Notes under the pieces: model-generated | The model's input: the letters and a program-made list of their open reading frames with translations, nothing else | Database searches by the model: none | What the model was told of the DNA's origin: nothing | Translations under genes and position numbers: made by a program | Assembly (NCBI RefSeq): GCF_001275675.1 | Contig: NZ_LITM01000005.1 | Location: 436,835 to 500,834 of the forward strand | Length of the DNA: 64,000 nucleotides | Source of the DNA: Lysinibacillus sp. FJAT-14745 | GTDB taxonomy: Bacteria; Bacillota; Bacilli; Bacillales_A; Planococcaceae | Direction: 5' to 3' | Shown here: positions 36,201 through 43,962 of the stretch, piece after piece | Position numbering within the stretch: position 1 is the stretch's first letter | Layout: each line of letters opens with the position of its first letter

Positions 36201-36233
36201 TTCTTCAACTAAAGTCACCCGTTAGTTGAAGAA
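36201..36233 (+). repeat. Cassette-boundary palindrome S1 (type R1b)
   Basis: A perfect 12-bp inverted repeat, TTCTTCAACTAA (36201-36212) and TTAGTTGAAGAA (36222-36233), flanks a 9-bp centre AGTCACCCG. This is the best-preserved copy of the R1 repeat and marks the left edge of the island. Two binding-site-like arms around a short asymmetric centre resemble a tyrosine-recombinase core site. The rest of the 36161-36554 gap holds S2 and no gene. Confidence 0.8.
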
Positions 36234-36410
36234 AGAAAAAGGCTATGTTAAAAGAAAAGGTTGATTTATAACGTTAAGGAATCCGCTGTATATGCAATAT
36301 TTTATTCAAAATATGATTCAGTGCAATTTCTTTTGAACAGCATTGAAAGCTTTATTGTATCTAAGTTCAAACGATAGGGCATAAAAATGTGTATATGAAT
36401 GAAATACAGA

Positions 36411-36486
36411 AAAACACTTAATACATTGGTATGACAACGTTTTAAGTGTTTTATTTCGTCCCAAAACTTGCGTTTGGGAACGTTAT
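36411..36486 (+). repeat. Cassette-boundary site S2 (hairpin plus R2b palindrome)
   Basis: A hairpin (AAAACACTTAA at 36411-36421 with 36441-36451) precedes an R2 palindrome. Arms TCCCAAA (36459-36465) and TTTGGGA (36473-36479) surround a 7-bp centre, and ACGTT follows. It lies just past the end of the gene at 36555-37508, for which the hairpin may be the terminator. Confidence 0.65.
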
Positions 36487-36554
36487 TAGGTTTAGTTATG
36501 TATACGTTATAAATCTTTGTTGCACTAAATCCCCTGTTAAAGAACTTAACTTTG

Positions 36555-37508
36555 TTAAATTCTTTCTAATTGGTTCAATGGAGCATCACATACACTAACA
36601 AAAACATCCCCTTCAAAAATTCTTCCATCAGATGTTGTTACCACTATTGTATGGTCACCAGAAGAAGCAGCTGATTGGACCCATGTAGTAGAACCATTAG
36701 CCACTAAATTATAAGTTTGCGTGTGACCACTCTGTTGAATTTGCACGGTTACATTTGTCCCTGTATTGTTTGTAACATGAAATTTATAGTCCTTCGAATC
36801 TGATGGTTGCGCCCAAGACATTTTATAGATACCATTTCCTTTAAAAATATCTGTACTAGAAATAATTAAATGGTTTGCTGTTCCTTGAAAATCTTCAACA
36901 ACATCACTGATTACGGCATCTGATTCAATAGTACTTTCATCAATATGCTCTATCACCTGGATTTCATAGGAAATATCTTTGTTTGGTAGTTCAGCGCTCT
37001 TGGAAGCTAATACATCTTCTAGCTCCTTTTTTATATTTTCGCTAGATCGTTCACTGGACTTAGGAATTGATATTTTTAGTATCGGTTTAGGTTCTATTGA
37101 AGGGGCGTAAATGTCCACATCGTGATAATTATTTTCTTGTAAATAATCAGATACAATATCTGAAACCTCCATCATAAAACTCTCTGTCTCAACTTCGTGT
37201 AAACTTCTTTTAGTAATTTCAAAGTTGTATTGATTCAAATCTGTTTTATTTACATTTTCCTCTAAATACTTTATCAATTGTGATTCACTTTTAGTTTCAT
37301 CCATTTCAATAAAAATTGTTGAATCTGGGGTTACTTGAAAACTAAATAAACCAAATTCATCCCACTTATTATCAAGGACTGATGCAATACGGTCCCATTG
37401 TTTCTCATCATTATTATTAGAAGAGAAACTATCATTTTTGTCGATGTCTATATTAATTACTAAGACGACTACAACAACTATTATGAAAACAGAAATAAAA
37501 TTTCTCAC
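36555..37508 (-). CDS. Membrane-anchored secreted protein of unknown function (island cassette)
   Basis: A 317-residue protein with an N-terminal membrane anchor (about 3-20, mostly Ile and Val). A charged extracytoplasmic alpha-beta region (about 35-215) is followed by a C-terminal beta-rich domain (about 220-305) with many Thr, Ser and Gly. No named family is recognised. The start is GTG at 37506-37508 after GGAGGGGAGG. It lies alone between repeats S2 and S3, on the minus strand like most island genes. Confidence 0.6.
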   Translation of the reverse strand: MRNFISVFIIVVVVVLVINIDIDKNDSFSSNNNDEKQWDRIASVLDNKWDEFGLFSFQVTPDSTIFIEMDETKSESQLIKYLEENVNKTDLNQYNFEITKRSLHEVETESFMMEVSDIVSDYLQENNYHDVDIYAPSIEPKPILKISIPKSSERSSENIKKELEDVLASKSAELPNKDISYEIQVIEHIDESTIESDAVISDVVEDFQGTANHLIISSTDIFKGNGIYKMSWAQPSDSKDYKFHVTNNTGTNVTVQIQQSGHTQTYNLVANGSTTWVQSAASSGDHTIVVTTSDGRIFEGDVFVSVCDAPLNQLERI

Positions 37509-37530
37509 TACATTTCCTCCCCTCCGAATC

Positions 37531-37665
37531 TATTTTACCAAATTAATCCACACTTTTATTGAACTATTCTGCTCACGTTAGTTGAATATAAAAAGTCCCC
37601 AAAGCGTGGTTTGGGGAGCCTTCCTCGTAGAGTCACCAAAGTCTTATTTGGGAACGTTTATTATA
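37531..37665 (+). repeat. Cassette-boundary site S3 (R1a followed by R2a and R2b)
   Basis: R1a reads TTGAACTATTCTGC then TCACG then TTAGTTGAATA (37559-37588). It is followed by R2a, arms TCCCCAAA and TTTGGGGA around GCGTGG (37596-37617), a spacer, and R2b (ACCAAA...TTTGGGAACG, about 37635-37656). About 28 bases before R1a (from 37531) are also shared with site S8. So two repeat families meet in one boundary. Confidence 0.75.
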
Positions 37666-37736
37666 TTTATTTTGTATACTTTATAAATATTGTTGCAATA
37701 AAACACAGGTTAATTTATTGACTCTAATTTTTATGT

Positions 37737-37892
37737 CTATTCTTTACAAAAATCTACAAATTTTTTTGCCTGTATTAAGGACATACCTGTTTGCTCTCTC
37801 AAAAACTTCACCGCTTTAATTTCACCGACTGACTTTATTTTCTCTTTTACTAAGGCAATCAGTTCCTCATTATAGATTTTAGTATAATCCAT
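37737..37892 (-). CDS. Small protein resembling the ribosomal protein L7/L12 C-terminal domain
   Basis: A 51-residue protein read by hand. IKAVKFLREQTGMSLIQAKKFV (given here as IKAVKFLREQTG and MSLIQAKKFV) follows the helix-turn-helix pattern of the L7/L12 C-terminal domain, in which conserved Lys and Gly-Leu positions contact translation factors. Stand-alone L12-CTD-like small proteins exist in Bacillaceae with unknown roles. GAGGAGG lies 7 bases before the ATG. It is the only gene between sites S3 and S4. Confidence 0.65.
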   Translation of the reverse strand: MDYTKIYNEELIALVKEKIKSVGEIKAVKFLREQTGMSLIQAKKFVDFCKE

Positions 37893-37925
37893 TTTTTCGC
37901 CTCCTCGTGTAATTAAAGTTTAACA

Positions 37926-37990
37926 TTACCAAAGCGTCGTTTGGAAAGCTTTTATGGTAGGGTCACCAAAGTCTTATTTCGGAACTTTAT
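37926..37990 (+). repeat. Cassette-boundary site S4 (R2a-spacer-R2b)
   Basis: R2a (ACCAAA-GCGTCG-TTTGG, 37927-37944), a 20-bp spacer containing GGTAGGG, and R2b (ACCAAAGTCTTATTTCGGAAC, given as ACCAAAGTC and TTATTTCGGAAC, about 37964-37985). It is about 80% identical to the R2 part of S3. Confidence 0.7.
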
Positions 37991-38052
37991 TGAGTTTTAA
38001 ATAAATATACGTAAATATTTATACATCAATTAAATTTGTTTTCTATATTTTA

Positions 38053-38778
38053 TTATTGCTTTTCTAATATCCTTTTTGAATGCTCCATTTCCATATTATA
38101 TATTTTGTAAAATTCCTCTCTCTTCATTTCTTCTAGAGGGGTTGAATAATACTTCCAAATGCCTCTTGACGTGCCCATCACACGCTGGCCGCCAATATTC
38201 AGTTCATATTCTTCCCCATAACCTGTCGTATAAGCAGTTGTAATAGTTCCATGATTGCTATTAAAACCTTCGACCTCATCCAAATCAGACAAAATATCGA
38301 CGAGTGTAAAGTTTATTGGATATGTCTGTTGCTCTTCTTTTGCTTTTTGCAGCTCTTTTTCTGCTTGTTTGTACAAGGCTTTTCGGTCTGGTGAAACATC
38401 AGAAATATATTGTGTAGATAAATAGTCTTTCATTCGCTCTATACGATCAGATTGTTCATAGTTATTTGAATGCCTCATCATGGCTTCACGCTGTGCTACG
38501 CTTTTGATTTGTTCGAGCATCTCTTCATTTGATAACGTTCGCCCGCCTTTTGTAGGAATCCTACTCCAATCTGGTGCGGGAATGGAACTAAATGCTGAAT
38601 AGCTCCTTACTAAAGGACTTTTTACTTCCTTCATCGAATAGCCCCACAAATCCCCTTTACCTGAAGAACGAATAAATTCGTCTGTTTTAGTAGTTGGCGA
38701 TGCTGTATTTTTTGTCGTATTTCTCTGATGCATATTTTCAAAAAAATTACTATGTGTTTGTCCAATTTTCCCTATCAT
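38053..38778 (-). CDS. Hypothetical protein (island cassette)
   Basis: A 241-residue protein with no membrane segment. The N terminus (1-60) is polar and disorder-prone, the middle (about 80-165) is strongly helical and charged (Lys, Glu, Gln), and the end (about 170-241) holds Gly/Tyr-rich segments such as TTAYTTGYGEEYELN. No family is recognised. AAAGGGTGG precedes the ATG. It sits alone between S4 and S5. Confidence 0.6.
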   Translation of the reverse strand: MIGKIGQTHSNFFENMHQRNTTKNTASPTTKTDEFIRSSGKGDLWGYSMKEVKSPLVRSYSAFSSIPAPDWSRIPTKGGRTLSNEEMLEQIKSVAQREAMMRHSNNYEQSDRIERMKDYLSTQYISDVSPDRKALYKQAEKELQKAKEEQQTYPINFTLVDILSDLDEVEGFNSNHGTITTAYTTGYGEEYELNIGGQRVMGTSRGIWKYYSTPLEEMKREEFYKIYNMEMEHSKRILEKQ

Positions 38779-38847
38779 TTTCTAACCACCCTTTTTATCT
38801 TTGTAATTTTATCGACAAAAAAGGGAGATATTTGAATTTCAAATAGT

Positions 38848-38962
38848 TGCCAAAGCGTGGTTTGGGGACATACTGATTATGAGCAGCAAAAAACAAACAC
38901 CTCATTCAATTGAATGGGGTGTTTTACTCCCTAAACTTTCACTTGGGAATGTTTTATTGAAT
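38848..38962 (+). repeat. Cassette-boundary site S5 (R2a-hairpin-R2b)
   Basis: R2a (GCCAAA-GCGTGG-TTTGGGG, 38849-38867) is followed by a hairpin (AACACCTCATTCA paired with its near complement TGAATGGGGTGTT, about 38893-38922). R2b (CCCTAAACTTTCACTTGGGA, about 38929-38948) comes next. The hairpin is flanked by an A run, so it also serves as terminator for the minus-strand gene at 39014. Confidence 0.75.
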
Positions 38963-39013
38963 TTTGTTGTATAAATTTCAAGTTCATTTCTAAAAATTCA
39001 GATTTATTTTTGT

Positions 39014-39412
39014 TTATAGATTCTGTCGATTTAATGGACAATGGTTATTTGACAACAGTTGTAATAACAATTTTCTTGTTTGCTCAAAGGTTTTATATTC
39101 CTGAAAGAAATGATTATAGTTTGCTATTCGGCCTTCAAAAAATTCATATTGATTATAGTATTCAAAAAAAGACTTATATAGCATGTCAATTTTTCCTTGT
39201 GGAATTTGATTTATCTTATCCCCTAAAACATAACTTAACGTTCCAGCTATGTTCACACAGTAATAACGAAAATCTTCATAGAAATCCACCTCATCCGATA
39301 AATTCAAAAATTCTGTTCGATAATCTTCACATATTTTATTAATATCTCTAGTAGGAAATGGCTTTTCTAATTCGGTTTTAATTTCAGCTAGTTGTTTTAA
39401 AATACCATCCAT
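39014..39412 (-). CDS. YxiJ-like protein (island cassette)
   Basis: A 132-residue, mostly helical protein. LEKPFPTRDI (about 15-24), the VNIAGTLSYVLG segment (about 53-64) and LYKSFFEYYNQYEFFE (about 77-92) recall the YxiJ-like family of Bacillus. Those genes lie near polymorphic toxin loci and may be immunity proteins. No partner toxin is visible here. AGGGGTG precedes the ATG. The family call rests on memory of sequence style and should be tested by profile search. Confidence 0.55.
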   Translation of the reverse strand: MDGILKQLAEIKTELEKPFPTRDINKICEDYRTEFLNLSDEVDFYEDFRYYCVNIAGTLSYVLGDKINQIPQGKIDMLYKSFFEYYNQYEFFEGRIANYNHFFQEYKTFEQTRKLLLQLLSNNHCPLNRQNL

Positions 39413-39479
39413 ATTTTCACCCCTATAAGTGTGTCATTCATCTATTTTATCAAATTTGCTTATTAGACAGAGCACAAAC

Positions 39480-39522
39480 CTTCTCAAAGCGTCGTTTGGG
39501 AAAGTTTTTGAAATGCTTGTTG
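39480..39522 (+). repeat. Left part of cassette-boundary site S6 (R2a), interrupted by the intron
   Basis: R2a (CTCAAA-GCGTCG-TTTGGGA, 39483-39501) and a spacer end at 39522 with TTGTTG. The intron follows directly, and the right part of the site resumes at 42113. Confidence 0.7.
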
Positions 39523-42112
39523 ATACAGATAGGTAAGCCTTTGAAATTATCGCCAGCTTTTCCCCCTGTTCACACCGTACGTGCGACTTTCATCGCATAC
39601 GGCGTTCCAACTAATCCAATTTATTCTTTCTATGTCTTAAGCAGACGAGTGCTTTTCTTCCATTATTAGATTATTTCATTGTTACATTTCAGTCGTAAAT
39701 TATTTACTTTTTCTATTTGCTTATTCGAAAGCTTTACAGCTTTTAAGAGTGTTTTAATTTTTGCCTTGTCTTTCAAATGTATAAGTTGATGTATAGTCTT
39801 ATTCAAAATTATTAAGTTCGAATAACTATCATCTTTTGAAATGTTAAACGGATTGATATGATGACAATGCCAATCATTAATACCTAATTCTTCACCTAAA
39901 ATGGCACATTTGCCATACTGGGCAATGAACTTACTGATTCTGTTGTCGTTGTACTCAATAGATCTATTTGGAATGTAGTTTCTCATGATGTAAGAAAGAG
40001 TATTTTTATTGATAGCCTTTAAGCTATTATGAATTTTCGCTCTACCTTCGACTGTAAAATTACAAATTATTTGTGAAAAACCTAGTGTCTTTCTCCATCG
40101 TTGTGCATGGATAGGGACAAAAACCATGTTCTGTATCTTATACAGTTTAGCCTTGTATCCCTTGTACCTCTTCTGTAAAGTCTTAGTCATCTCATGGAAC
40201 CTTGCCTCGGTTCTAATATTCTTTAGTTGATTGTATAACGTCTTGCGTAGGTGGAGATTTAACTCATTCAGATTAATTGTAATTTGAGTTGCAGCTGAGT
40301 AATAGTTTTGTATTCCCATCACAACGGTATTAAAATTCCAAACTGTCTGAATACAAGGCTTTCTCTTGATTACCCTTATGGCTTCTTTTATCTTTTGGAA
40401 AGCATTTGCTTTAGCCTTTTTAGACATATCAGACTTTGCTACATAACCAAATCTGGTCTTACCCTTTCTTATGGCTTTTATTGAAAAGCCTAGAAACTCC
40501 GATGAGTTTTTCTTTAAATTAACGACCTTTGATTTTTCTTCACTTGACTCCAAATGAAGCCTTTTTCTCAAGAAGTCTTTCAATGCGTAGTTCATTTTTA
40601 TTGCGTTTGACCTAGTTCGGCACATTATTTTAAAATCGTCCGCATATCGGACAATGAAGCACTCTTTTAAAGCTGTTTTCTTTAAATGCTGATATTTACT
40701 GCCATTAGTGGAGTATGTATATCTGCTTTCAAACTTTTCCCATTGGTTACTAACCCACCAATCCAATTCATTTAATACAATGTTGGATAATAACGGTGAC
40801 AGAATACCTCCTTGCGGAGTACCTTTTGTAGGAATACCCTCTCCTTCAATCTCTGCTTTTAGTAGCCTAGATATAATAGAGAGGAGTGATTTATCTCTTA
40901 TGCCTAGAGACCATATTTGTTTTAAAAGCTTACTATGATTAACATTATCAAAGAAACCCTTAATATCTACATCAACACAATGATGAAGCCCAGTCTGATT
41001 GATAAGGAACTCAAGTCTAGCTTTGGCATGATGAGTGCTGCGATTCGGTCTAAACCCATAACTATGTTTATGGAATTTTGCTTCACAAATTGGCTCTAAA
41101 ATTTGCAGTATGGATTGTTGAAAGATTCTATCCCAAATCGTTGGTATCCCTAAAGGTCTAGTTTTATCCTTTCCTTTAGGAATGAGAACCCGTCTTACTG
41201 GCTGTGGTTCATACCATTTAAACATAGCTTGAACTCTTGCTATTACATCTTCTACAGTTAAATGCAAGATAGCATTGATTGTTAATTTATCGGTTCCAGC
41301 AGTTTTGCTACCTGTATTTCTTTTGATGTTTCGGTAGACTAGACGTATATTGTCTTTAGAACTCATTAATTCTGTTAAGTCATAGAAGTGATGACCACTG
41401 ACACTTTGAGCATAAAGTGTATCAAAACAATCTTGCATACTATAATACTCATTGTGCCTCAATTTCTTCCGTTTCAATAAGTTGGTGACCCCTTTCGGAG
41501 TTAAACCTCTTTTAGTCTCACGAGAACCTTATTAACCGATAAAGAACTGCCTTACTTGGTTGAATAAATCTTTATTAGTCTAGTGGCTATCCCTCCACGT
41601 TATCAGCTTACAACGTTGAATTATATCTATTATGGAATGAACTTAGGTGCTTCCTCTAAGCCTGTTAGTATTCATACGCCTGTAACGTATCATGGATTTT
41701 CATATTAGTTAGTTTTACTCACCCACAACTAACCTCACAATTTGGTGATATACACATTTCTATGTATCGTGCTTATAGACCCGTACATTCAGAAGTTTGT
41801 CAGCTTAACCTTTTATTTTAGGTTCATTCGCATTCTCACCATATTCATTCAACTCAAGCATCATGATTTACACCACCCCCGCGGGTAGGCTTTCGACAGC
41901 CGAACTGTTACGGTAAATTCTTACGCCTTTTCACCGAGCTTATAACACTGTAATTCTTACTAAATCAAGTGCTATTCGACTAAGAGAGAACCCTTCTAGG
42001 CGTTACCCTATCATTTGATTCTTCGATATAACCCTTCAATTCCGAGAGGAACTGCCTAGCCTTTACCAGATTGATGTAACCATCATCCATTTGAACTAGG
42101 AACATTTCGCAC
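39523..42112 (-). mobile_element. Group II intron (2,590 bp) with reverse transcriptase ORF
   Basis: On the minus strand the intron begins with GTGCG (42112-42108), the group II 5' consensus. It ends with AT at 39523, as the AY rule requires. Domain V is clear at 39568-39607 (GCCGTATGCGATGAAAGTCG, then CACGTACGG), and domain VI lies at about 39524-39565. Domains I-III occupy 42112 to about 41480 and the maturase ORF sits in domain IV. Joining 39522 to 42113 restores TTGAAGTAAAGCACC, an R1b arm, so both ends fit precisely. It interrupts no protein gene. Confidence 0.88.
39666..41477 (-). CDS. ltrA: Group II intron reverse transcriptase/maturase with HNH endonuclease
   Basis: A 603-residue multifunctional intron protein. 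Reverse transcriptase blocks include PLGIPTIWDRI (about 108-118), GFRPNRS (about 141-147), TPQGGILSPLL (about 220-230) and the catalytic YADD (278-281). A maturase domain X spans about 400-500. A C-terminal HNH domain (about 525-575) has CHHINP and a downstream His pair. The intact YADD and HNH motifs suggest the intron could still retrohome. The HNH domain separates it from group IIC introns, which lack it. Confidence 0.92.
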   Translation of the reverse strand: MKRKKLRHNEYYSMQDCFDTLYAQSVSGHHFYDLTELMSSKDNIRLVYRNIKRNTGSKTAGTDKLTINAILHLTVEDVIARVQAMFKWYEPQPVRRVLIPKGKDKTRPLGIPTIWDRIFQQSILQILEPICEAKFHKHSYGFRPNRSTHHAKARLEFLINQTGLHHCVDVDIKGFFDNVNHSKLLKQIWSLGIRDKSLLSIISRLLKAEIEGEGIPTKGTPQGGILSPLLSNIVLNELDWWVSNQWEKFESRYTYSTNGSKYQHLKKTALKECFIVRYADDFKIMCRTRSNAIKMNYALKDFLRKRLHLESSEEKSKVVNLKKNSSEFLGFSIKAIRKGKTRFGYVAKSDMSKKAKANAFQKIKEAIRVIKRKPCIQTVWNFNTVVMGIQNYYSAATQITINLNELNLHLRKTLYNQLKNIRTEARFHEMTKTLQKRYKGYKAKLYKIQNMVFVPIHAQRWRKTLGFSQIICNFTVEGRAKIHNSLKAINKNTLSYIMRNYIPNRSIEYNDNRISKFIAQYGKCAILGEELGINDWHCHHINPFNISKDDSYSNLIILNKTIHQLIHLKDKAKIKTLLKAVKLSNKQIEKVNNLRLKCNNEII

Positions 42113-42142
42113 AAGTAAAGCACCCCGTTAGTCGAATAAATC
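42113..42142 (+). repeat. Right part of cassette-boundary site S6 (R1b)
   Basis: AAGTAA-AGCACCCCG-TTAGTCGAATAA continues the site cut by the intron at 42112. With TTG from 39520-39522 it restores a full R1b palindrome. The reassembled site therefore joins an R2-type left half to an R1-type right half. Confidence 0.8.
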
Positions 42143-42146
42143 GGAA

Positions 42147-43001
42147 TTAAAAAATATCTGATTCAATTGTCCACTTTAAACGTCTAATCCATTCCTGCTT
42201 TACATCTTGTTGTGCATTTTTGACTTTATTTAATACATTCCAAACTTTATATACACAATATGCTTTTAGTTTTTCAGGAGATAATTCAATAGGAGTATTT
42301 ATTTTATACGCTTCAATAAACAAGGAGTTCAATAAAGGAGCATGTTTAGGATAATGAAGTTTAGTAAACCAGCATACCCAACCAATATCTGTTAATGGAT
42401 TTGCCCATTCAGACCATTCCCAATCTAAGACGGTAAGGCTATTATTGTCTGTATATAAAACATTGTGCATTCCATAATCCCCATGTGTTAATACCCATTC
42501 TTCCTTTGTATCGTTGATTTTTATTAATACCCCTTGTGAAATTTGTTTGAGGTTTTCAGGGACAAAATCTAAGTTTAAGTTTAGGTCTTGTAAATTACAT
42601 TCCTTTATTCCTTTTGAGACAAAATTATATTTCATGGAGTGGGTACTTTTAGAAAGAGACTCCCCTAAACTTTTATACAAATCTTTGGTTCGTTCTAACT
42701 CATCGTTGTCTAAAATAGATTGTCCATTTTTACCTTTTCGGTACTCCATTACAACTAACTGAACATTATCTGTTTCAATAAAGTCATAAATTTTCGGAAC
42801 TACACCTGTTTTTTGAGTGATTTTTAAACAATTGACCTCATTTTTAATATCCTTGTTGAAAGAATTTGCCACTTTAACAACTAAAGGAAGATTCGTTCCA
42901 TTTAATAAAAATGTTGCATTAGTATATCCCCCAGTTAAACGAACAGGTGTAAAATCACCATATTTATCTTTCAAATACTTTTTCAAAATTTGTTCTATCA
43001 A
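42147..43001 (-). CDS. Aminoglycoside phosphotransferase-family kinase (island cassette)
   Basis: A 284-residue small-molecule kinase with the protein-kinase-like fold. The glycine-rich start GGYTNATF and ATP Lys in LPLVVKVAN are followed by the catalytic loop THGDYGMHN and the metal site LDWEW. The family phosphorylates antibiotics, choline, homoserine or similar; the substrate is unknown, and no resistance claim can be made. TTG at 42999-43001 is preferred because GGGAG lies 7 bases upstream; in-frame ATGs further up (to 43079) lack a site. It is one cassette between S6 and S7. Confidence 0.75.
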   Translation of the reverse strand: MIEQILKKYLKDKYGDFTPVRLTGGYTNATFLLNGTNLPLVVKVANSFNKDIKNEVNCLKITQKTGVVPKIYDFIETDNVQLVVMEYRKGKNGQSILDNDELERTKDLYKSLGESLSKSTHSMKYNFVSKGIKECNLQDLNLNLDFVPENLKQISQGVLIKINDTKEEWVLTHGDYGMHNVLYTDNNSLTVLDWEWSEWANPLTDIGWVCWFTKLHYPKHAPLLNSLFIEAYKINTPIELSPEKLKAYCVYKVWNVLNKVKNAQQDVKQEWIRRLKWTIESDIF

Positions 43002-43086
43002 ATTAACACTCCCAATCGTTCTTATCCACATATTACTATATAGGTAAAAATAGCCCATCTGAATCATTAAGTTTAACATATCATAT

Positions 43087-43174
43087 TAAACTATCCTGCC
43101 CCGTTAGTTCAATAAAAAAGAGCTGCCTATGCAACTCCATGTTCTTCAAGTAAAGCCCCCGTTAGTTTAATAAG
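43087..43174 (+). repeat. Cassette-boundary site S7 (R1a-hairpin-R1b)
   Basis: R1a (AAACTATCCTGCCCCG then TTAGTTCAATAA, 43088-43114), a small hairpin (GAGCTGC 43120-43126 with GCAACTC 43131-43137, one mismatch) and R1b (TTCAAGTAA-AGCCCCCG-TTAGTTTAATAA, 43145-43173). This is the clearest complete example of the palindrome-hairpin-palindrome design. Confidence 0.8.
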
Positions 43175-43363
43175 TTCTTCAAACTACATATGATATTAAT
43201 AATTTTGAGGTATTTTTATAAGATAACTATTCATTATTTACTTTCTTAGATAATCTCTTCTTCATTATCATTCCAACTAATTGTGCAGACTGGTTTATCC
43301 TTTTCAATAGAAAATGAAGAAGTCATTGGTTTCAGTGAGAAAAGATTCGAAAAGATTTATTTC

Positions 43364-43391
43364 TAAAAAGCCGAGATATTCGGCTTTTTTA
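43364..43391 (-). terminator. Terminator of the small membrane protein gene
   Basis: AAAAGCCGA (43366-43374) pairs with TCGGCTTTT (43380-43388), with a T run on the minus strand. It overlaps the last codons of the gene ending at 43389. Confidence 0.75.
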
Positions 43392-43691
43392 TGCTTCAGA
43401 AATTCCTATCCCAAAGCTAACTAATAATAAAAATATAGTCAAAATTACAAAACATAGACTATTGACAAAGACACTTAAAATTATAATATTTGTTTTTTTA
43501 GTTCTAATTCCCATCACCATTGAAACAATAAATCCAATATCTATTAATGCTAATAGCCATAAACAAATAGTTAGGTATGGTTCATTCACGAAACGACTAA
43601 TAAAGAAAACTGCAAAAGTAGCTATGACTAATATAAGCGTAAAGATTATTGGCCTCGATTCTTTGCGAATAACTTGAAGATCACTTTCCAT
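43389..43691 (-). CDS. Small membrane protein (island cassette)
   Basis: A 100-residue protein with three membrane helices (about 15-35, 40-60 and 70-95) and a short polar N terminus. No family is recognised. The ATG at 43691 follows AGAGGTGA; an earlier GTG at 43700 overlaps that site. It is the only convincing gene between S7 and S8. Between 43175 and 43364 I see no other gene. Confidence 0.6.
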   Translation of the reverse strand: MESDLQVIRKESRPIIFTLILVIATFAVFFISRFVNEPYLTICLWLLALIDIGFIVSMVMGIRTKKTNIIILSVFVNSLCFVILTIFLLLVSFGIGISEA

Positions 43692-43766
43692 CAAAATCAC
43701 CTCTCTGTATCTTTCATAATTTATTTGCTATACAAATTTATTCAACCCCCTCAGTCTCATTTAATT

Positions 43767-43885
43767 AGATTATACCAAAATAATCCAAACCCTTATTGAA
43801 CTATTCTGCCCCGTTAGCTCAACAAGAAACAAGATGCTACCGGTGCACCACCTTGTTTAACTCTTGCACCCGTTAGTCAAATAAG
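43767..43885 (+). repeat. Cassette-boundary site S8 (extended R1a-hairpin-R1b)
   Basis: A left flank shared with S3 (TACCAAAATAATCC region, 43772-43786) leads into R1a (TTGAACTATTCTGCCCCG then TTAGCTCAACAAG, 43797-43826). A hairpin follows (AAACAAGATG and CACCTTGTTT, 43827-43858). R1b (AACTCTTGCACCCG then TTAGTCAAATAAG, 43859-43885) closes the site. Confidence 0.8.
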
Positions 43886-43962
43886 TACCTTATTTTCTAT
43901 TACACTTTATAATCAAACTGTGTAAGTTTCCGTAATAATGTATTTAACAGGAGGTTTTATTT

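Noticed and set aside
39523-42112. Group IIC (attC-type) intron
   Set aside because: The reverse transcriptase has an HNH endonuclease domain and about 600 residues; group IIC proteins are shorter and lack it.
43246-43326. 26-codon minus-strand ORF between S7 and the small membrane protein gene
   Set aside because: It starts with ATG but has no ribosome binding site or recognisable content; at most a gene remnant.
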